A stretch of 43,572 bases of DNA from Planctomycetota bacterium. GTDB taxonomy: Bacteria; Planctomycetota; Planctomycetia; Gemmatales; Gemmataceae. The notes beneath the pieces are model-generated. The model searched no databases. It was not told where the DNA came from and saw only the letters and a program-made list of their open reading frames with translations. Numbering within the stretch: position 1 is the first letter of the stretch; the number at the start of each line of letters is the position of its first letter. Location: NCBI GenBank assembly GCA_016872595.1, contig VGZJ01000014.1:1-43572 (forward strand), read 5' to 3'. The translations under genes and the position numbers were made by a program. Shown in pieces: positions 1 through 9,650 of this stretch.

Positions 1-119
1 AAGTGCCGGTATCGGTGGTCACAGATGTGCATCAGACGCCCGCAGAAGGGGCAATCCCGATCGAGAACGTCGAGTTCCAGGAGGGCGAAATCGGTATCCT
101 TGGGCCAGTGGTAAGGCAT
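1..119 (-). CDS. Partial gene: zinc-ribbon N-terminus, possibly transposase-like (runs off left edge)
   Basis: Reading leftwards from an ATG at 119-117, an open frame of 39 codons continues off the window edge. The translation begins MPYHWPKDTDFALLELDVLD and then carries a compact Cys/His block, CPFCGRLMHICDHRYRH. This looks like a CxxC plus H/C/H zinc ribbon. Short N-terminal zinc ribbons of this sort occur in ISL3-like and related transposases that are frequent in planctomycete genomes, so a transposase is my guess; this rests on resemblance only. No catalytic domain is visible because the gene is cut. It is divergent from the gene at 320, with about 200 nt between them in which I see no other gene. 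Confidence 0.5.
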   Translation of the reverse strand, partial: MPYHWPKDTDFALLELDVLDRDCPFCGRLMHICDHRYRH

Positions 120-319
120 CCTGCCGACCTCCACGTTTGAGCCGCCTCCAGCGAAAAGATGATCACGCAAGAGTTTACACACAGAATACGCTACCTTCTA
201 GCCCTCTCGCGGATCGTTGTTTTTAGTTGCATTCGATTGCCGCAATGTGGTGACACGGGCACCGTGGGCAAGGTTCTGCCCAAAATACCTGTGCCTTTCC
301 CCGCCCCACGAGGCCCGCC

Positions 320-2158
320 ATGCGCACCGGGTTGTTCACCGCGCTGTTGCTCGCCATGCTGGTTCGCGGGTCGCTGCTGGCCGCGGACGACAACAAGCCG
401 CCGCGCGTGGAGTTCACGCGCCTCATCGCGCACTGGGCCGAGTACGGTGACGACGACTACCTCAAGTTCGTCGAGGACGCGAAGCCGGACGTGTGCCAGA
501 TCGGGTTTTACGGCGGGCACTTCTACGGCCTCGCCCACACCAAAGAGTACAAGGGCTACCCGGCGCACTTCCCGGTGCAGGGGTTGAAGGAGTGCGGAAA
601 GTGGTTCGAGGACCGCAACGCCGCGATCCACAAGCGCGGGGCGAAAGTGATCGGTCACTTCAACGTCACCTTTCTTGTCGGCGAACCGGACGGCAAGAAC
701 GGCCCAGAAGGGTTCTTCAAGTTCTACCGCGAACTCTGGGACGAAAAGGAACTCGGCCCGAAGCCGGTGAAGGATCCGCTCGACCTGATCGCCAAGAACG
801 CGGACGGCACGCCGATGGCCTCGAAGCAGTACAGCATCGGGCAAATGCGTGAGTTCACCGCGTGCCTCAGCAACCCCCACTGGCGCACGGTATTGAAGGC
901 GTGGACGAAGCGCGCGATCGGGCGCGGCGTCGATGGGCTGGTCGCCAACTACTTCTACCGGCACGCCTGCCTCTGCGAGCACTGCGTGAAAGGCTTCCGT
1001 GACTACCTCGGCGCGCGCTTCACCGCGGGGGAACTGAAGGACAAGTTCGGCATCGCCGACCTGAAGGCGCACAAGTTCACGGAGATCGTCGGCTGGCACA
1101 ACCCGAAGGACTCGACGCCGTTCAAGCGCGAACAACTGCGCTGGTCGCAGATCATGTGTAAGGAAGCGTTCGACGAGGTGTTCGTGAAGTACGCGAAGGG
1201 GTTGAAGCCCGGGTTCATCGTCGGGCAGTGGAACCACCTCGGCGACTTCGGCCAGATCAGCGGCGACGAGCGCTGCATGTTGCCGGGCGACAAGTGGGGC
1301 ACGAACGAAGACTACCTCTGGTACAGCACGGGCGGGGCCGCGTGCTTCACCGACCTCGCCAACGGGTTCCTCGGCGAAGGCACGCTCCAAGCGCGGTACA
1401 TTCGCGGGGCGTTCGACGACAAGCCGTACACGCTGGGCAAGTACGAATCGACCCGCATCCGCGTCGCCATCGCGGAGCTGGCCGCCAACGGCGGCGCGCC
1501 GATGGGCTTCTACACGCGATTCAAAGACCCTGAAGCGCGCAAGGAGATCGTCCGCTACTACCAGTTCATGGCGAAGTACGACGACCTGTACCGCGCGAAC
1601 AAGCCGCACGCTGAGTTGCTGTTACTGTTCCCGAAGACGGCGGTTCACGACGGCAAGATCGAAGCGGTCGAAGAGTTCAAGCGGGTCGGGCGCGGGCTTC
1701 TTGATACGCACCTTCTGTTCGATGTGCTGCCGGACGACATCGCCACCGCCGAGCGCCGGCGGGAGTACATCGGGTTCTTCACGCCGATCAGCCACGAGAA
1801 GACGTTACACAGCCGCGACACCGGCCCGCGGAGCAAGTTCGACGCGCCGAAGACGGTGCGCGTGTCGGCGAGCGTGCCGGCGAAGGGCGGCGAGGTGACG
1901 TTGCACTTCGTGAACTACAACCGCACCGAGCCGAAGGAACCGAAGAGTCCGGGCGCTGGCATCAAGGACGAGAAGCCCGTCGCGGCCGATGGTGTGAAGG
2001 CCGACTTCGTGCTGCCGAAGGGCGCGAAGGTGAAGAAGGTGATCTTCGCCACGCCGGAGGGAGAGGAGCAAGAGTTGAAGTTCGAGGCGAAGGACGGGCG
2101 CGTGAAGTTCGACGTGCCGAAGTTCTTGGTGTATGGGATTGTGCGTATCGTGCTGTAA
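320..2158 (+). CDS. Secreted glycosidase-like (TIM-barrel type) protein, function unknown
   Basis: 612 residues. A signal peptide is evident at residues 1-21 (hydrophobic run ending LLAADD). The body reads like the family of planctomycete and Bacteroidetes proteins distantly related to beta-galactosidase/alpha-amylase barrels. It alternates hydrophobic strands and helices, with [11 protein letters not shown] near 60-70, [11 protein letters not shown] near 109-119 and a Cys cluster CLCEHC at 217-222 that such proteins often carry. I cannot identify the catalytic acid pair, so substrate and activity are open. The C-terminal ~100 residues look like a beta-sandwich. The ATG at 320 is preceded by GAGG at a good distance and is followed directly by the signal peptide. 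The stop lies 4 nt before a GTAG palindrome, then asnS follows on the same strand. Confidence 0.75.
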   Translation: MRTGLFTALLLAMLVRGSLLAADDNKPPRVEFTRLIAHWAEYGDDDYLKFVEDAKPDVCQIGFYGGHFYGLAHTKEYKGYPAHFPVQGLKECGKWFEDRNAAIHKRGAKVIGHFNVTFLVGEPDGKNGPEGFFKFYRELWDEKELGPKPVKDPLDLIAKNADGTPMASKQYSIGQMREFTACLSNPHWRTVLKAWTKRAIGRGVDGLVANYFYRHACLCEHCVKGFRDYLGARFTAGELKDKFGIADLKAHKFTEIVGWHNPKDSTPFKREQLRWSQIMCKEAFDEVFVKYAKGLKPGFIVGQWNHLGDFGQISGDERCMLPGDKWGTNEDYLWYSTGGAACFTDLANGFLGEGTLQARYIRGAFDDKPYTLGKYESTRIRVAIAELAANGGAPMGFYTRFKDPEARKEIVRYYQFMAKYDDLYRANKPHAELLLLFPKTAVHDGKIEAVEEFKRVGRGLLDTHLLFDVLPDDIATAERRREYIGFFTPISHEKTLHSRDTGPRSKFDAPKTVRVSASVPAKGGEVTLHFVNYNRTEPKEPKSPGAGIKDEKPVAADGVKADFVLPKGAKVKKVIFATPEGEEQELKFEAKDGRVKFDVPKFLVYGIVRIVL

Positions 2159-2162
2159 TCTG

Positions 2163-2270
2163 GTAGGTGCCGCCTGCCGGGCGGCACTTGTTACGCGCTC
2201 TCAGTCACGTTGCGAGAATGCGTATCGCTCCCGCGCTGTACAGCGGTGCCGCCCGGCAGGCGGCACCTAC
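2163..2270. repeat. GTAG double-hairpin palindrome A (glycosidase-like gene / asnS gap)
   Basis: A 25-bp perfect inverted repeat: arms 2163-2187 and 2246-2270, spacer 58 nt. Each arm is GTAG followed by its own hairpin (stem GTGCCGCC/GGCGGCAC, 5-nt loop); the right arm is the mirror image ending in CTAC. The element begins 4 nt after the upstream stop and ends 12 nt before the asnS ATG, so it fills the gap. Confidence 0.85.
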
Positions 2271-2282
2271 TCAGAGAGCCAC

Positions 2283-3680
2283 ATGGAAACGATCAGCGTC
2301 GCCGACGCGCGCAAGGCCGAGGCGGTGGGCAAGCAGGTGCGCCTGCGCGGGTGGGTGCGGACCCGGCGTGACAGCAAGGGCGGGTTCAGCTTCCTCGAAC
2401 TGAACGACGGCTCGTGTCAGGGGAACGTGCAGGTCGTCGCGCCCGGCGAACTCGCCAACTACGAAGCCGTGGTGAAGAAGATTCCCACCGGCGCGAGCGT
2501 CAGCATCGACGGCGAGGTGAAGGCGTCGCCGGCGAAGGGACAAGCGACCGAGGTGCTGGCGTCGAAGGTCGAACTACTGGGCGACGCGGACGTGGACACG
2601 TTCCCGTTGCAGAAGAAGGGCCACAGCTTCGAGTTCCTCCGCGGCATCGCGCACCTGCGCCCGCGCACGAACACCTTCGGGGCCGTCGCCCGCCTGCGGC
2701 ACCAAGTGTCGATGAGCATCCACCAGTTCTTCCACGAGCGCGGGTTCTACTACGTCCACACGCCGGTCATCACCGCGAGCGACTGCGAGGGCGCGGGCGC
2801 GATGTTCCGCGTCAGCACCATCGACCCGGCCGCGCCGCCGAAGACCGAGGGCAAGGTCGATTACAAGCAGGACTTCTTCGGCAAGCCCGCGTACCTGACC
2901 GTGAGCGGCCAGCTTCAGGGCGAAGCATTCGCGTGCGCGCTGGGGAAGATTTACACCTTCGGCCCGACGTTCCGCGCCGAGAACTCGAACACCCCGCGGC
3001 ACCTCGCCGAGTTCTGGATGATCGAGCCGGAGATGGCCTTCTACGAGCTGACCGACAACATGGACTTGGCCGAGGCGTTCCTCAAGCGCATCATCGCCGA
3101 CGCGCTCAAGTTCTGCATGGAAGACCTGAAGTTCTTCGCGGAGCGCCTCGACAACAACAAGGAACTGTTCACCAAGTTGGAGAACGTGCTGAACAACCCG
3201 TTCAAGCGGGTCTCGTACACCGAGGGTGTGGACATCCTGCTGAAGAGCGGCAAGGCGTGGGAGTACCCCGTTGCGTGGGGCGTGGACCTGCAGAGCGAGC
3301 ACGAGCGCTACCTCGCGGAGCAGCACTTCAAGTGCCCGGTGATCCTGTACGACTACCCGCGCACGCTGAAGCCGTTCTACATGAAGGTGAACGACGACGG
3401 CAAAACCGTGCGCGCGATGGACGTGCTGGTTCCGGGCGTGGGCGAGATCATCGGCGGGAGCCAGCGCGAGGAGCGCCTCGACGTGCTGGAATCGCGCATG
3501 AAGGAACAGGGCCTCGAACCCGAAGGGTATAGCTGGTACTGCGACCTGCGGCGCTACGGCACGGTGCCGCACAGCGGGTTCGGCCTCGGCCTCGAGCGCA
3601 CGATCCTGTTCCTGAGCGGCATGGCGAACATCCGCGACGTGATCCCCTTCCCGCGCACGCCGGGGAACGCCGAGTATTGA
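2283..3680 (+). CDS. asnS: Asparagine--tRNA ligase
   Basis: 465 residues, class II aminoacyl-tRNA synthetase that charges tRNA-Asn in the cytoplasm. The N-terminal OB-fold anticodon-binding domain (about residues 15-105) reads [20 protein letters not shown]. The catalytic domain shows motif 2 as [15 protein letters not shown] and motif 3 as [16 protein letters not shown], followed by the typical C-terminal end [16 protein letters not shown]. Length matches bacterial AsnRS. The frame is open upstream to 2133, but that part crosses palindrome A and has no family similarity; [12 protein letters not shown] at 2283 is the natural start. The Shine-Dalgarno is weak (GAGAG). The right hairpin of palindrome A ends 12 nt upstream and could influence initiation. 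Confidence 0.96.
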   Translation: METISVADARKAEAVGKQVRLRGWVRTRRDSKGGFSFLELNDGSCQGNVQVVAPGELANYEAVVKKIPTGASVSIDGEVKASPAKGQATEVLASKVELLGDADVDTFPLQKKGHSFEFLRGIAHLRPRTNTFGAVARLRHQVSMSIHQFFHERGFYYVHTPVITASDCEGAGAMFRVSTIDPAAPPKTEGKVDYKQDFFGKPAYLTVSGQLQGEAFACALGKIYTFGPTFRAENSNTPRHLAEFWMIEPEMAFYELTDNMDLAEAFLKRIIADALKFCMEDLKFFAERLDNNKELFTKLENVLNNPFKRVSYTEGVDILLKSGKAWEYPVAWGVDLQSEHERYLAEQHFKCPVILYDYPRTLKPFYMKVNDDGKTVRAMDVLVPGVGEIIGGSQREERLDVLESRMKEQGLEPEGYSWYCDLRRYGTVPHSGFGLGLERTILFLSGMANIRDVIPFPRTPGNAEY

Positions 3681-3759
3681 CAAAGTAGTAGGCACACTCC
3701 GTGTGCCGTAGCTGTGTGCGAGGTTCAGCTACGGCACACGGAATGTGCCTACTACTTTG
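3681..3759. repeat. GTAG double-hairpin palindrome B (asnS / methyltransferase gap)
   Basis: Arms 3681-3714 and 3726-3759, 33 of 34 positions complementary, spacer 11 nt. Each arm holds GTAGTAG plus a 7-bp hairpin GGCACAC-TCC-GTGTGCC. It starts at the base after the asnS stop and ends 14 nt before the next ATG. The arm sequence is nearly identical to the palindrome at 13650-13723, ten kilobases away. Confidence 0.85.
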
Positions 3760-3773
3760 CCTATCATTCCCCT

Positions 3774-4988
3774 ATGCAGAAGAACCCGACGCGCGACGAG
3801 TTGTTGCAATTCATCAGAGACGCCGTCACCGACCCGGAGTTCAGCCGGGCCACGTTCGCCGGGGCCGCGCGCGGCGCGGCGGCCGAGTGGGTGCGCGTCG
3901 TCGCGCGGCCGGTCGAGCTGCGCGGCGAACGGCACGTTCAGTTCGCGTACTACGGCGCGAAGAAGGTCGTCACCAAGAACTTCGCCCCCGATCAGATCGA
4001 CGAACCGCTCACCGAACTGCTGCTGATCGGCTTCGCCGGGGTTCACATCTCGACGCGCACCGAAGAGATCGACGTCCGCACCAGCCGCAAGGGGAAGGTG
4101 CTGATCGGCCGGCGGACGATGGGCGAACCGCGCGCGGCCGAGATCACGACCCACAACCGCGTCAAGGACGTGCCGCTGCCCGAAGGCCGCGCCGACCATC
4201 TGCTCGAAGTCATGGGCGTCGCGAACGCGGAGGGCGTCGTGCGGCCCACCATGCGCGCGAAGTTCACGCAGATCAACGAGTTTCTCAAGCAGCTCACGCA
4301 CGCCCTCGACGACACCGACCTGACCAAGCTCAATCGCGAAATCGAAATCCTCGACTGCGGCTGCGGGTCCAGTTACCTCACGCTCGCGGCGCACCACTAC
4401 CTGAACGACGTGCTGCACGTGCCCGCGCGTGTCCTCGGCGTGGACGTGAACGACGAGGTGATCCGCAAGAGCATGGACCGGGCCGACCGGCTCGGCGCTG
4501 TCGGGTTGAACTTCGAGTGCCGGCGGATCGGCACCGCCGACGTGCGCGCCGACATCGTCCTCGCACTGCACGCCTGCGACACCGCGACCGACGACGCGCT
4601 CGCGCAGGCCGTGCGCAGCGAGGCGAAGCTGCTCCTCAGCGTGCCGTGCTGCCACCACGACCTGAACAAGGTGATTCGCGCCGAGGGCGTGCTGCGCCCG
4701 GTGTTGCGCCACGGCATCATGCTCCAGCGCACCGCGGACCTCGTGACCGACGCCTTCCGCGCGCTCGCCCTGCGAATCATGGGCTACCGAACCGACGTGG
4801 TGGAGTTCGTCGCGACCGAACACACCCCGCGCAACCTGATGATCCGCGCGGTGCGTGGCGGCGGCGCGGGGAGAGCGGAGGCGACTGCCGAATACCAAGA
4901 AATGAAACGGTTTTGGGGCGTCACGCCCTATATCGAAAAGGCACTGGGCGAACCGTTCCAACAGCTCGTGAAGGCGACGCCACTATGA
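3774..4988 (+). CDS. Class I SAM-dependent methyltransferase (Methyltransf_32 / METTL25-like)
   Basis: 404 residues. The N-terminal ~185 residues have no fold I recognise. The catalytic Rossmann domain starts with motif I EILDCGCGSSYL at 191-202, followed by VLGVDVNDEVI (motif II region). LALHACDT at 263-270 and PCCHHDL at 291-297 are typical of the PF13679 group, whose characterised relatives include METTL25-type proteins. The substrate is unknown. I chose the ATG at 3774; upstream in-frame codons lie inside palindrome B. The stop overlaps the next gene's start as ATGA (4985-4988), so the two methyltransferases are translationally coupled. Confidence 0.85.
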   Translation: MQKNPTRDELLQFIRDAVTDPEFSRATFAGAARGAAAEWVRVVARPVELRGERHVQFAYYGAKKVVTKNFAPDQIDEPLTELLLIGFAGVHISTRTEEIDVRTSRKGKVLIGRRTMGEPRAAEITTHNRVKDVPLPEGRADHLLEVMGVANAEGVVRPTMRAKFTQINEFLKQLTHALDDTDLTKLNREIEILDCGCGSSYLTLAAHHYLNDVLHVPARVLGVDVNDEVIRKSMDRADRLGAVGLNFECRRIGTADVRADIVLALHACDTATDDALAQAVRSEAKLLLSVPCCHHDLNKVIRAEGVLRPVLRHGIMLQRTADLVTDAFRALALRIMGYRTDVVEFVATEHTPRNLMIRAVRGGGAGRAEATAEYQEMKRFWGVTPYIEKALGEPFQQLVKATPL

Positions 4989-5797
4989 AGGAAACGGGCT
5001 ACGTTCTGGGCCAAAGTGAGCGCGCCGCGCGACGGCTGGAGCTGCAAGACCGGCACTTCGCCGCCCCGTCGGAAGCGCTGCTCGACGCGCTCGCGGTGTC
5101 GCCGGCGGATCGCGCGGTCGAACTCGGCTGCGGGCCGGGTGGCCTCACGAAGCGCATCGCCAAGCGCATCGGCGCGACCGGGCGCGTCACCGCGGTTGAT
5201 GCGTCCGACGGGCTGCTGAACGAAGCGCGGAAGGTGCTCGCGGGCGCGGGCAACGTGAGCTTCGTGCGCGCAGACGTGGCCCAACCGGGCGCGTGGATCG
5301 ACGGCGCGACCGTCGTACTGGGCCGCGCGATCCTGCACCACGTCCCGATGGCGGAGTTCCTGCTCGGTAGGCTGAAAGCGACACTCGCGCCCGGTACGCG
5401 AATCGGGTTCCTCGAACCGGACTTCCGCCGCCCGCTCATTGAGCTATCGCGCGCGCACGCGAAGCGCCCGGAACTGACACCGCTGCTCACCTTCGCAAAA
5501 GCGATCAACGACCTGTACTCCGCGTGGCGCATCTCCGGCGCGGTCGGCGCGTCGCTGACCCCGGCGATGCAGGACGCCGGGTTCGCCGACGTCCGGCATC
5601 AGTGGCACCCGTTCGCCACCGACGCCGACGTGCTGGAAAACATGGGCCTCATCTACGAAGAAGTGCGCGACACCTTCGCCGCGCTCGGCATCATCAGTTC
5701 GCACGACATCGACGCGGAGCAGATGAAATTGGCGGCGCTGACGCCGGGCGACTTGCCCCCGGTCTGGGGGCTGCACCAAGTGACAGCGTCCGTGTAG
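4985..5797 (+). CDS. Class I SAM-dependent methyltransferase (Methyltransf_11/25 type)
   Basis: 270 residues. Glycine-rich motif I VELGCGPGG at 45-53, acidic motif II VTAVDAS near 74-80, and LGRAILHHVPM in the motif IV region give a standard small-molecule methyltransferase of the UbiE-like superfamily. Substrate not identifiable. Translation starts within the stop of the previous methyltransferase (ATGA overlap), suggesting a two-gene unit. The stop codon TAG (5795-5797) is formed by the GTAG head of palindrome C, so the C-terminus TASV ends exactly where the repeat begins. Confidence 0.88.
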   Translation: MKETGYVLGQSERAARRLELQDRHFAAPSEALLDALAVSPADRAVELGCGPGGLTKRIAKRIGATGRVTAVDASDGLLNEARKVLAGAGNVSFVRADVAQPGAWIDGATVVLGRAILHHVPMAEFLLGRLKATLAPGTRIGFLEPDFRRPLIELSRAHAKRPELTPLLTFAKAINDLYSAWRISGAVGASLTPAMQDAGFADVRHQWHPFATDADVLENMGLIYEEVRDTFAALGIISSHDIDAEQMKLAALTPGDLPPVWGLHQVTASV

Positions 5798-5876
5798 GAT
5801 TGGACAAGGCTGTGCGCCGTCCCACCTTCTTCGAGGCGCTCGTGGTGGGACGGCGCACAGCCTTGTCCCACCCTAC
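5794..5876. repeat. GTAG double-hairpin palindrome C (between convergent genes)
   Basis: Arms 5794-5826 and 5844-5876, 31 of 33 positions complementary, spacer 17 nt. Each arm has the GTAG head and an ~8-bp hairpin closing on GTCCCACC. It lies tail-to-tail between the methyltransferase and the minus-strand gene ending at 5945, where it could act as a bidirectional terminator, although no U-tract follows. Its left head supplies the methyltransferase stop codon. Arm sequence matches the palindrome at 28409-28486 almost base for base. Confidence 0.85.
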
Positions 5877-5944
5877 AAGAGCGTCCCAGCGTCCTCGCAC
5901 TGGTACTCGATGCCTTTCAATCATCAATCACAAATCTGCAATCT

Positions 5945-6979
5945 TCAATTCTTCCGCAGAAGCTTCCACCCCTTCGCGCTGACCTCCAGCCCCTGATGCC
6001 CGGCGAACTCGTCGTACACCTTTTCCATCTCCTCGATGGAGTCGAAGTAGCCGACGATGAACGCGGCCCCAAACGTCTCGCCGGCCTTGATCGGTCGGCC
6101 GCCGATCTCTTCGATCATGCAGATGTAGCCGCGCTGGTGGCACCACGCCTCGTACACGACGCCGGGGTCGAGCGTCATACCCGCGAGCCACGGGCCGTCC
6201 TTGCCGGTCTTCGGGTCGCGGATGTGGTACGCGCGGATGATCCGCTTGGGGATCTTCTTGTCGTCGCGCGTGTAGAGGAACTTGTCGTCCGGGGCGAAGT
6301 CCTTCGCGAACTCCTTCGGCTCGATCTTGCCCCCGTTCTCGTTGCGGTAGCTCAGGTACACCTCGCTGAACGTGTCGCCGTTCTTGTGCTTGATATGGCC
6401 CGGCATGTCGATGCGGAGGAACATCGCGTCACTGGCGTTTTTCGCGGTGATCTTGTCGGCCGAGATGAAGTACCGCTTGCCGCGCGGGAACACAATCGTC
6501 TGCTCCCACTTCGACCCGGTCTTCTTGCCGGGGGCCGCGAGCGTGTAGTTGTGCTCCTGCTGGATCGCGACGAAGTCCGCGCCCTTGATGACGGTCGGCT
6601 TGAGCTGCTTCGCCTGCGTGCAGATTTGCGGCCCCTCGATGCTGCGCTTCGCGTGCTTGCCGTGAAACAGGTTGTTGAACACATAGGGCAGATCGCCGGG
6701 CAGCTTGTCGCGATAGGCCTCGTCGCTGCCGGGTTCCATGATCCAATCGACGATGTCCAGCCCGAAGCCGAGGTCGCGCGCCCCGGTCTTCTTGTCCAGC
6801 AGGCTCCCGGCCTCCACGCCGCTGACGTACCCCTTCTTCTTGATGCTCGCTTCGAGCGAGTCAGTCGTGAGACGAACGCGGTCGTTGTCTTCGGTAACGG
6901 TGAACGCCGGCTTGTCGTCGGCCGCGGGCGCGAGGCCCACAAGCGCGAACAACACCGGCAGCAAGAGGCGCACGAACAT
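5945..6979 (-). CDS. Secreted protein of unknown function
   Basis: 344 residues with a clear signal peptide (MFVRLLLPVLFALVGLAPA). The mature part is rich in beta-strand patterns and aromatic residues (LGFGLDIVDWIMEPGSDE, KRYFISADKITAKN), consistent with a sugar-binding or galactose-mutarotase-like beta-sandwich, but I do not recognise a named family. The start was set at the ATG 6979 because it precedes the signal peptide and has AGGAA about 8 nt upstream; the frame is open further but only through palindrome E and hutU. It follows hutU on the same strand. No functional link to histidine degradation is evident. Confidence 0.75.
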   Translation of the reverse strand: MFVRLLLPVLFALVGLAPAADDKPAFTVTEDNDRVRLTTDSLEASIKKKGYVSGVEAGSLLDKKTGARDLGFGLDIVDWIMEPGSDEAYRDKLPGDLPYVFNNLFHGKHAKRSIEGPQICTQAKQLKPTVIKGADFVAIQQEHNYTLAAPGKKTGSKWEQTIVFPRGKRYFISADKITAKNASDAMFLRIDMPGHIKHKNGDTFSEVYLSYRNENGGKIEPKEFAKDFAPDDKFLYTRDDKKIPKRIIRAYHIRDPKTGKDGPWLAGMTLDPGVVYEAWCHQRGYICMIEEIGGRPIKAGETFGAAFIVGYFDSIEEMEKVYDEFAGHQGLEVSAKGWKLLRKN

Positions 6980-6994
6980 GTGAGGTTCCTTTCT

Positions 6995-7052
6995 TGTAGG
7001 ACCGGCTTCCGGCCTGTCCCGTATTGCGGATAGGCTGGAAACCTGTCCTACA
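6995..7052. repeat. GTAG double-hairpin palindrome E (hutU / secreted protein gap)
   Basis: Imperfect inverted repeat, arms 6995-7019 and 7028-7052, spacer 8 nt. Left arm is TGTAG plus an interrupted hairpin (GGAC...GTCC); right arm ends CTAC at 7048-7051. On the minus strand that CTAC is GTAG, and its TAG is the stop codon of hutU (7050-7048). The other end lies 16 nt before the next start. Confidence 0.75.
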
Positions 7053-8703
7053 CCATCGGCAAATCCAACCCGTTGTTCTTCGCACACTGGATCGCGCTAT
7101 CGTACCCGGCGTCGGCGTGGCGCATCACGCCGGTGCCGGGGTCGTTGCGGAGCACGCGCGCGATGCGCCGCGCGGCTTCCAGTGTGCCGTCGCACACGAT
7201 CACGACGCCCGCGTGCTGGCTGAACCCGATGCCCACGCCGCCGCCGTGGTGAAACGATACCCACGTCGCCCCGCTCGCGGTGTTCAGAAGCGCGTTCAGC
7301 AGCGGCCAGTCGGACACCGCGTCCGAGCCGTCGCGCATGCCCTCGGTCTCGCGGTTCGGGCTTGCGACGGAGCCGCTGTCGAGGTGATCGCGGCCGATCA
7401 CGATTGGGGCTTTGAGTTCGCCCGAAGCGACCATGTCGTTGAACGCGACGCCGACGCGCGCCCTGTCCTTCAGGCCGAGCCAGCAGATGCGCGCCGGCAA
7501 GCCCTGAAACGCGATCCGCTGTTGCGCCATGTCGAGCCAGCGGTGCAGATGCTTGTCGTGAACCAGCTCGCGCACCTTCGCATCGGTGCGGGCGATGTCT
7601 TCGGGGTCGCCCGACAGCGCGGCCCAACGAAACGGCCCGACACCCTCGCAGAACAGCGGGCGGATGTACGCGGGCACGAAGCCCGGAATGTCGAAGGCGT
7701 TCGCAACGCCCTCGTCCTTCGCCATCTGCCGGATATTGTTGCCGTAGTCGAGAGCGATCGCGCCGCACCGCTGAAAATGCAGCATCGCGCGAACGTGACC
7801 CGCCATCGACGCCTTCGCCGCGGCGATCACGTTCTCCGACATGATGTTGGCCTTCGCCCGCCACTCGGTCAGCGTCCACCCTTGCGGCAGGTAGCCGTTG
7901 AGCGGGTCGTGGGCGCTGGTCTGATCGGTGACGACGTTCGGCGTTTCGCCGCGCTTCGCCAGTTCTGCGCACACGTCCGCGATGTTGCCGAGCAGCCCGA
8001 CGGACACCGGCCCTTGCGCGCCGCGGACCATTGCGAGCGCCTCGTCGAGTGTTTCCGCGCGACAGTCGAGGTAGCCAGTGCGCAGGCGGAAGTCGATGCG
8101 GCTCTCGTCGCACTCGACCGCGATCATCGAGAACCCGGCCATCCTCGCGGCGAGCGGCTGCGCGCCGCCCATCCCGCCGAGGCCGCCCGTCAGAACCCAC
8201 TTGCCGCGCGGGTTGCCCTCGAAGTGTTTGCGTGCGACGGCGGCGAACGTCTCGTAGGTGCCCTGCACGATGCCCTGCGTGCCGATGTAGATCCAACTCC
8301 CCGCGGTCATCTGGCCGTACATCATCAGCCCGGCGCGGTCCAGTTCGTGGAACTTCTTCCACGTCGCCCAGTGCGGCACGAGGTTCGAGTTCGCGATGAG
8401 CACGCGCGGCGCGTCGGCGTGCGTCGGGAACACGCCGACCGGCTTCCCGGACTGTACGAGCAGCGTTTCGTCGCTCTCCAAGCGACGCAGCACTTCGACG
8501 ATCTTGTCGAAGCACTCCCAACTGCGGGCGGCGCGGCCGATGCCGCCGTACACGACGAGTTCCGCCGGGCGCTCGGCCACCTCCGGATCGAGGTTGTTCA
8601 TGAGCATCCGCAGCGCCGCTTCCGTCTGCCAACTCTTGCACGTGCGCTTCGCGCCGTGTGGAGCGCGGACGACGCGCGAGGGATCGTTGCGAGTGTCGCT
8701 CAT
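7048..8703 (-). CDS. hutU: Urocanate hydratase (urocanase)
   Basis: 551 residues, EC 4.2.1.49: converts urocanate to imidazolone propionate using NAD+ as an electrophilic cofactor; cytoplasmic. Family hallmarks include [54 protein letters not shown] (NAD-binding glycine loop) and [20 protein letters not shown] with the reactive Cys at 407. Length is normal (about 555). The start ATG at 8703 shares one base with the hutG stop (TAATG); the frame is open upstream but that part overlaps hutG. Its TAG stop is contributed by palindrome E. With hutG and hutI it forms a tightly coupled three-gene unit. Confidence 0.97.
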   Translation of the reverse strand: MSDTRNDPSRVVRAPHGAKRTCKSWQTEAALRMLMNNLDPEVAERPAELVVYGGIGRAARSWECFDKIVEVLRRLESDETLLVQSGKPVGVFPTHADAPRVLIANSNLVPHWATWKKFHELDRAGLMMYGQMTAGSWIYIGTQGIVQGTYETFAAVARKHFEGNPRGKWVLTGGLGGMGGAQPLAARMAGFSMIAVECDESRIDFRLRTGYLDCRAETLDEALAMVRGAQGPVSVGLLGNIADVCAELAKRGETPNVVTDQTSAHDPLNGYLPQGWTLTEWRAKANIMSENVIAAAKASMAGHVRAMLHFQRCGAIALDYGNNIRQMAKDEGVANAFDIPGFVPAYIRPLFCEGVGPFRWAALSGDPEDIARTDAKVRELVHDKHLHRWLDMAQQRIAFQGLPARICWLGLKDRARVGVAFNDMVASGELKAPIVIGRDHLDSGSVASPNRETEGMRDGSDAVSDWPLLNALLNTASGATWVSFHHGGGVGIGFSQHAGVVIVCDGTLEAARRIARVLRNDPGTGVMRHADAGYDSAIQCAKNNGLDLPMV

Positions 8704-9650
8704 TACCACTCCTCCTGCCGGTCCCAGTCCTTGACGACTTGCCACGCGAGCCGCGCCGCCGTTCGTGCGCCGCGCACGTCGGTATCGAGTCGCGGGTTCA
8801 GTTCGACCAAATCGACCGCGACGACTTTGCCAGAAGGCAAGACGTGATCCAGAACCAATTCGACCGCCTCAAATGCGATGCCGCGCGCGGCCGGCGCGCT
8901 CACCGCCGGCATCGTCGCCGGCGGTAGCACGTCGAGATCAATACTCAGGTGAATCGAGTCCGAGCGGCGCACGAACTCCGCGACGTAATCGCGCGGTTCC
9001 TTACGATCGAGCGGGACAAAGTCCGTATCGGGAATGTGCTCGCCGCCAAGTTCGGCCAAGTGATTGAACAGTGCGAGCGTGTTCGACGGCTCCGCGGTCC
9101 CCACGCACAGGTAGCGGAACGCGCGCCCGCGCGCCGCGCACCACTTCGCCATCTGGTTGAACGGCGTGCCGGAGTTGCCGGGTTCGTCGGCGCGCAGGTC
9201 GAGGTGCGCGTCAATGTTGATGACGCTGAGTTTGGCGTTGGGCTTCGCACTCACGATGCCCTGAAACGTGCCCCACGCGGTCTCGTGCCCGCCACCGAGG
9301 ATCAGCGGACGGTGCCCGGCACGGATCGCGCTTGCCACCACTTCCGCGAGCCGCGCTTGCGCGCCCTCCATGTCGCCGTCGTCGCACCGCACGTCACCGG
9401 CGTCGTACACCGGGAAATGCTGGTGCCAAGCGAGGTTCGCGAGCGCGGCGCGGATCGCCTGCGGGCCGTCCTTCGCGCCGACGCGCCCGCCGTTGCGCCG
9501 CACGCCCTCGTCGCACGCGAAGCCGATCAGCACGACGCCCGGCGGCGCGTCCGGCGCGAGCGGTTTCACCATCTGGTGCCAGCGCAGCGCGTCGGGGCCG
9601 TCCGCGGTATCGACACGCCCGGTCCACACGCTCATGTCGGGTTCAGGCAT
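8703..9650 (-). CDS. hutG: Formimidoylglutamase (arginase/ureohydrolase family)
   Basis: 315 residues. Binuclear Mn ureohydrolase fold: GGGHE at 119-123, DAHLD at 147-151 and SIDLDVLPP in the C-terminal third give the metal ligands. The arginase family also includes agmatinase and arginase, but the position between hutI and hutU makes N-formimino-L-glutamate hydrolysis to glutamate plus formamide (EC 3.5.3.8) the likely reaction. The start ATG at 9650 overlaps the end of hutI by 8 nt; an internal Met at residue 6 (9635) is an alternative that would remove the overlap. The stop overlaps the hutU start. Confidence 0.92.
   Translation of the reverse strand: MPEPDMSVWTGRVDTADGPDALRWHQMVKPLAPDAPPGVVLIGFACDEGVRRNGGRVGAKDGPQAIRAALANLAWHQHFPVYDAGDVRCDDGDMEGAQARLAEVVASAIRAGHRPLILGGGHETAWGTFQGIVSAKPNAKLSVINIDAHLDLRADEPGNSGTPFNQMAKWCAARGRAFRYLCVGTAEPSNTLALFNHLAELGGEHIPDTDFVPLDRKEPRDYVAEFVRRSDSIHLSIDLDVLPPATMPAVSAPAARGIAFEAVELVLDHVLPSGKVVAVDLVELNPRLDTDVRGARTAARLAWQVVKDWDRQEEW

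Noticed and set aside
191-1609. 472-codon minus-strand frame opposite the glycosidase-like gene
   Set aside because: Arg/Val/Leu-rich translation with no family features; the plus-strand frame has a signal peptide and a good start.
2133-2282. Upstream extension of asnS
   Set aside because: Passes through palindrome A and lacks similarity to AsnRS; METISV at 2283 is the family start.
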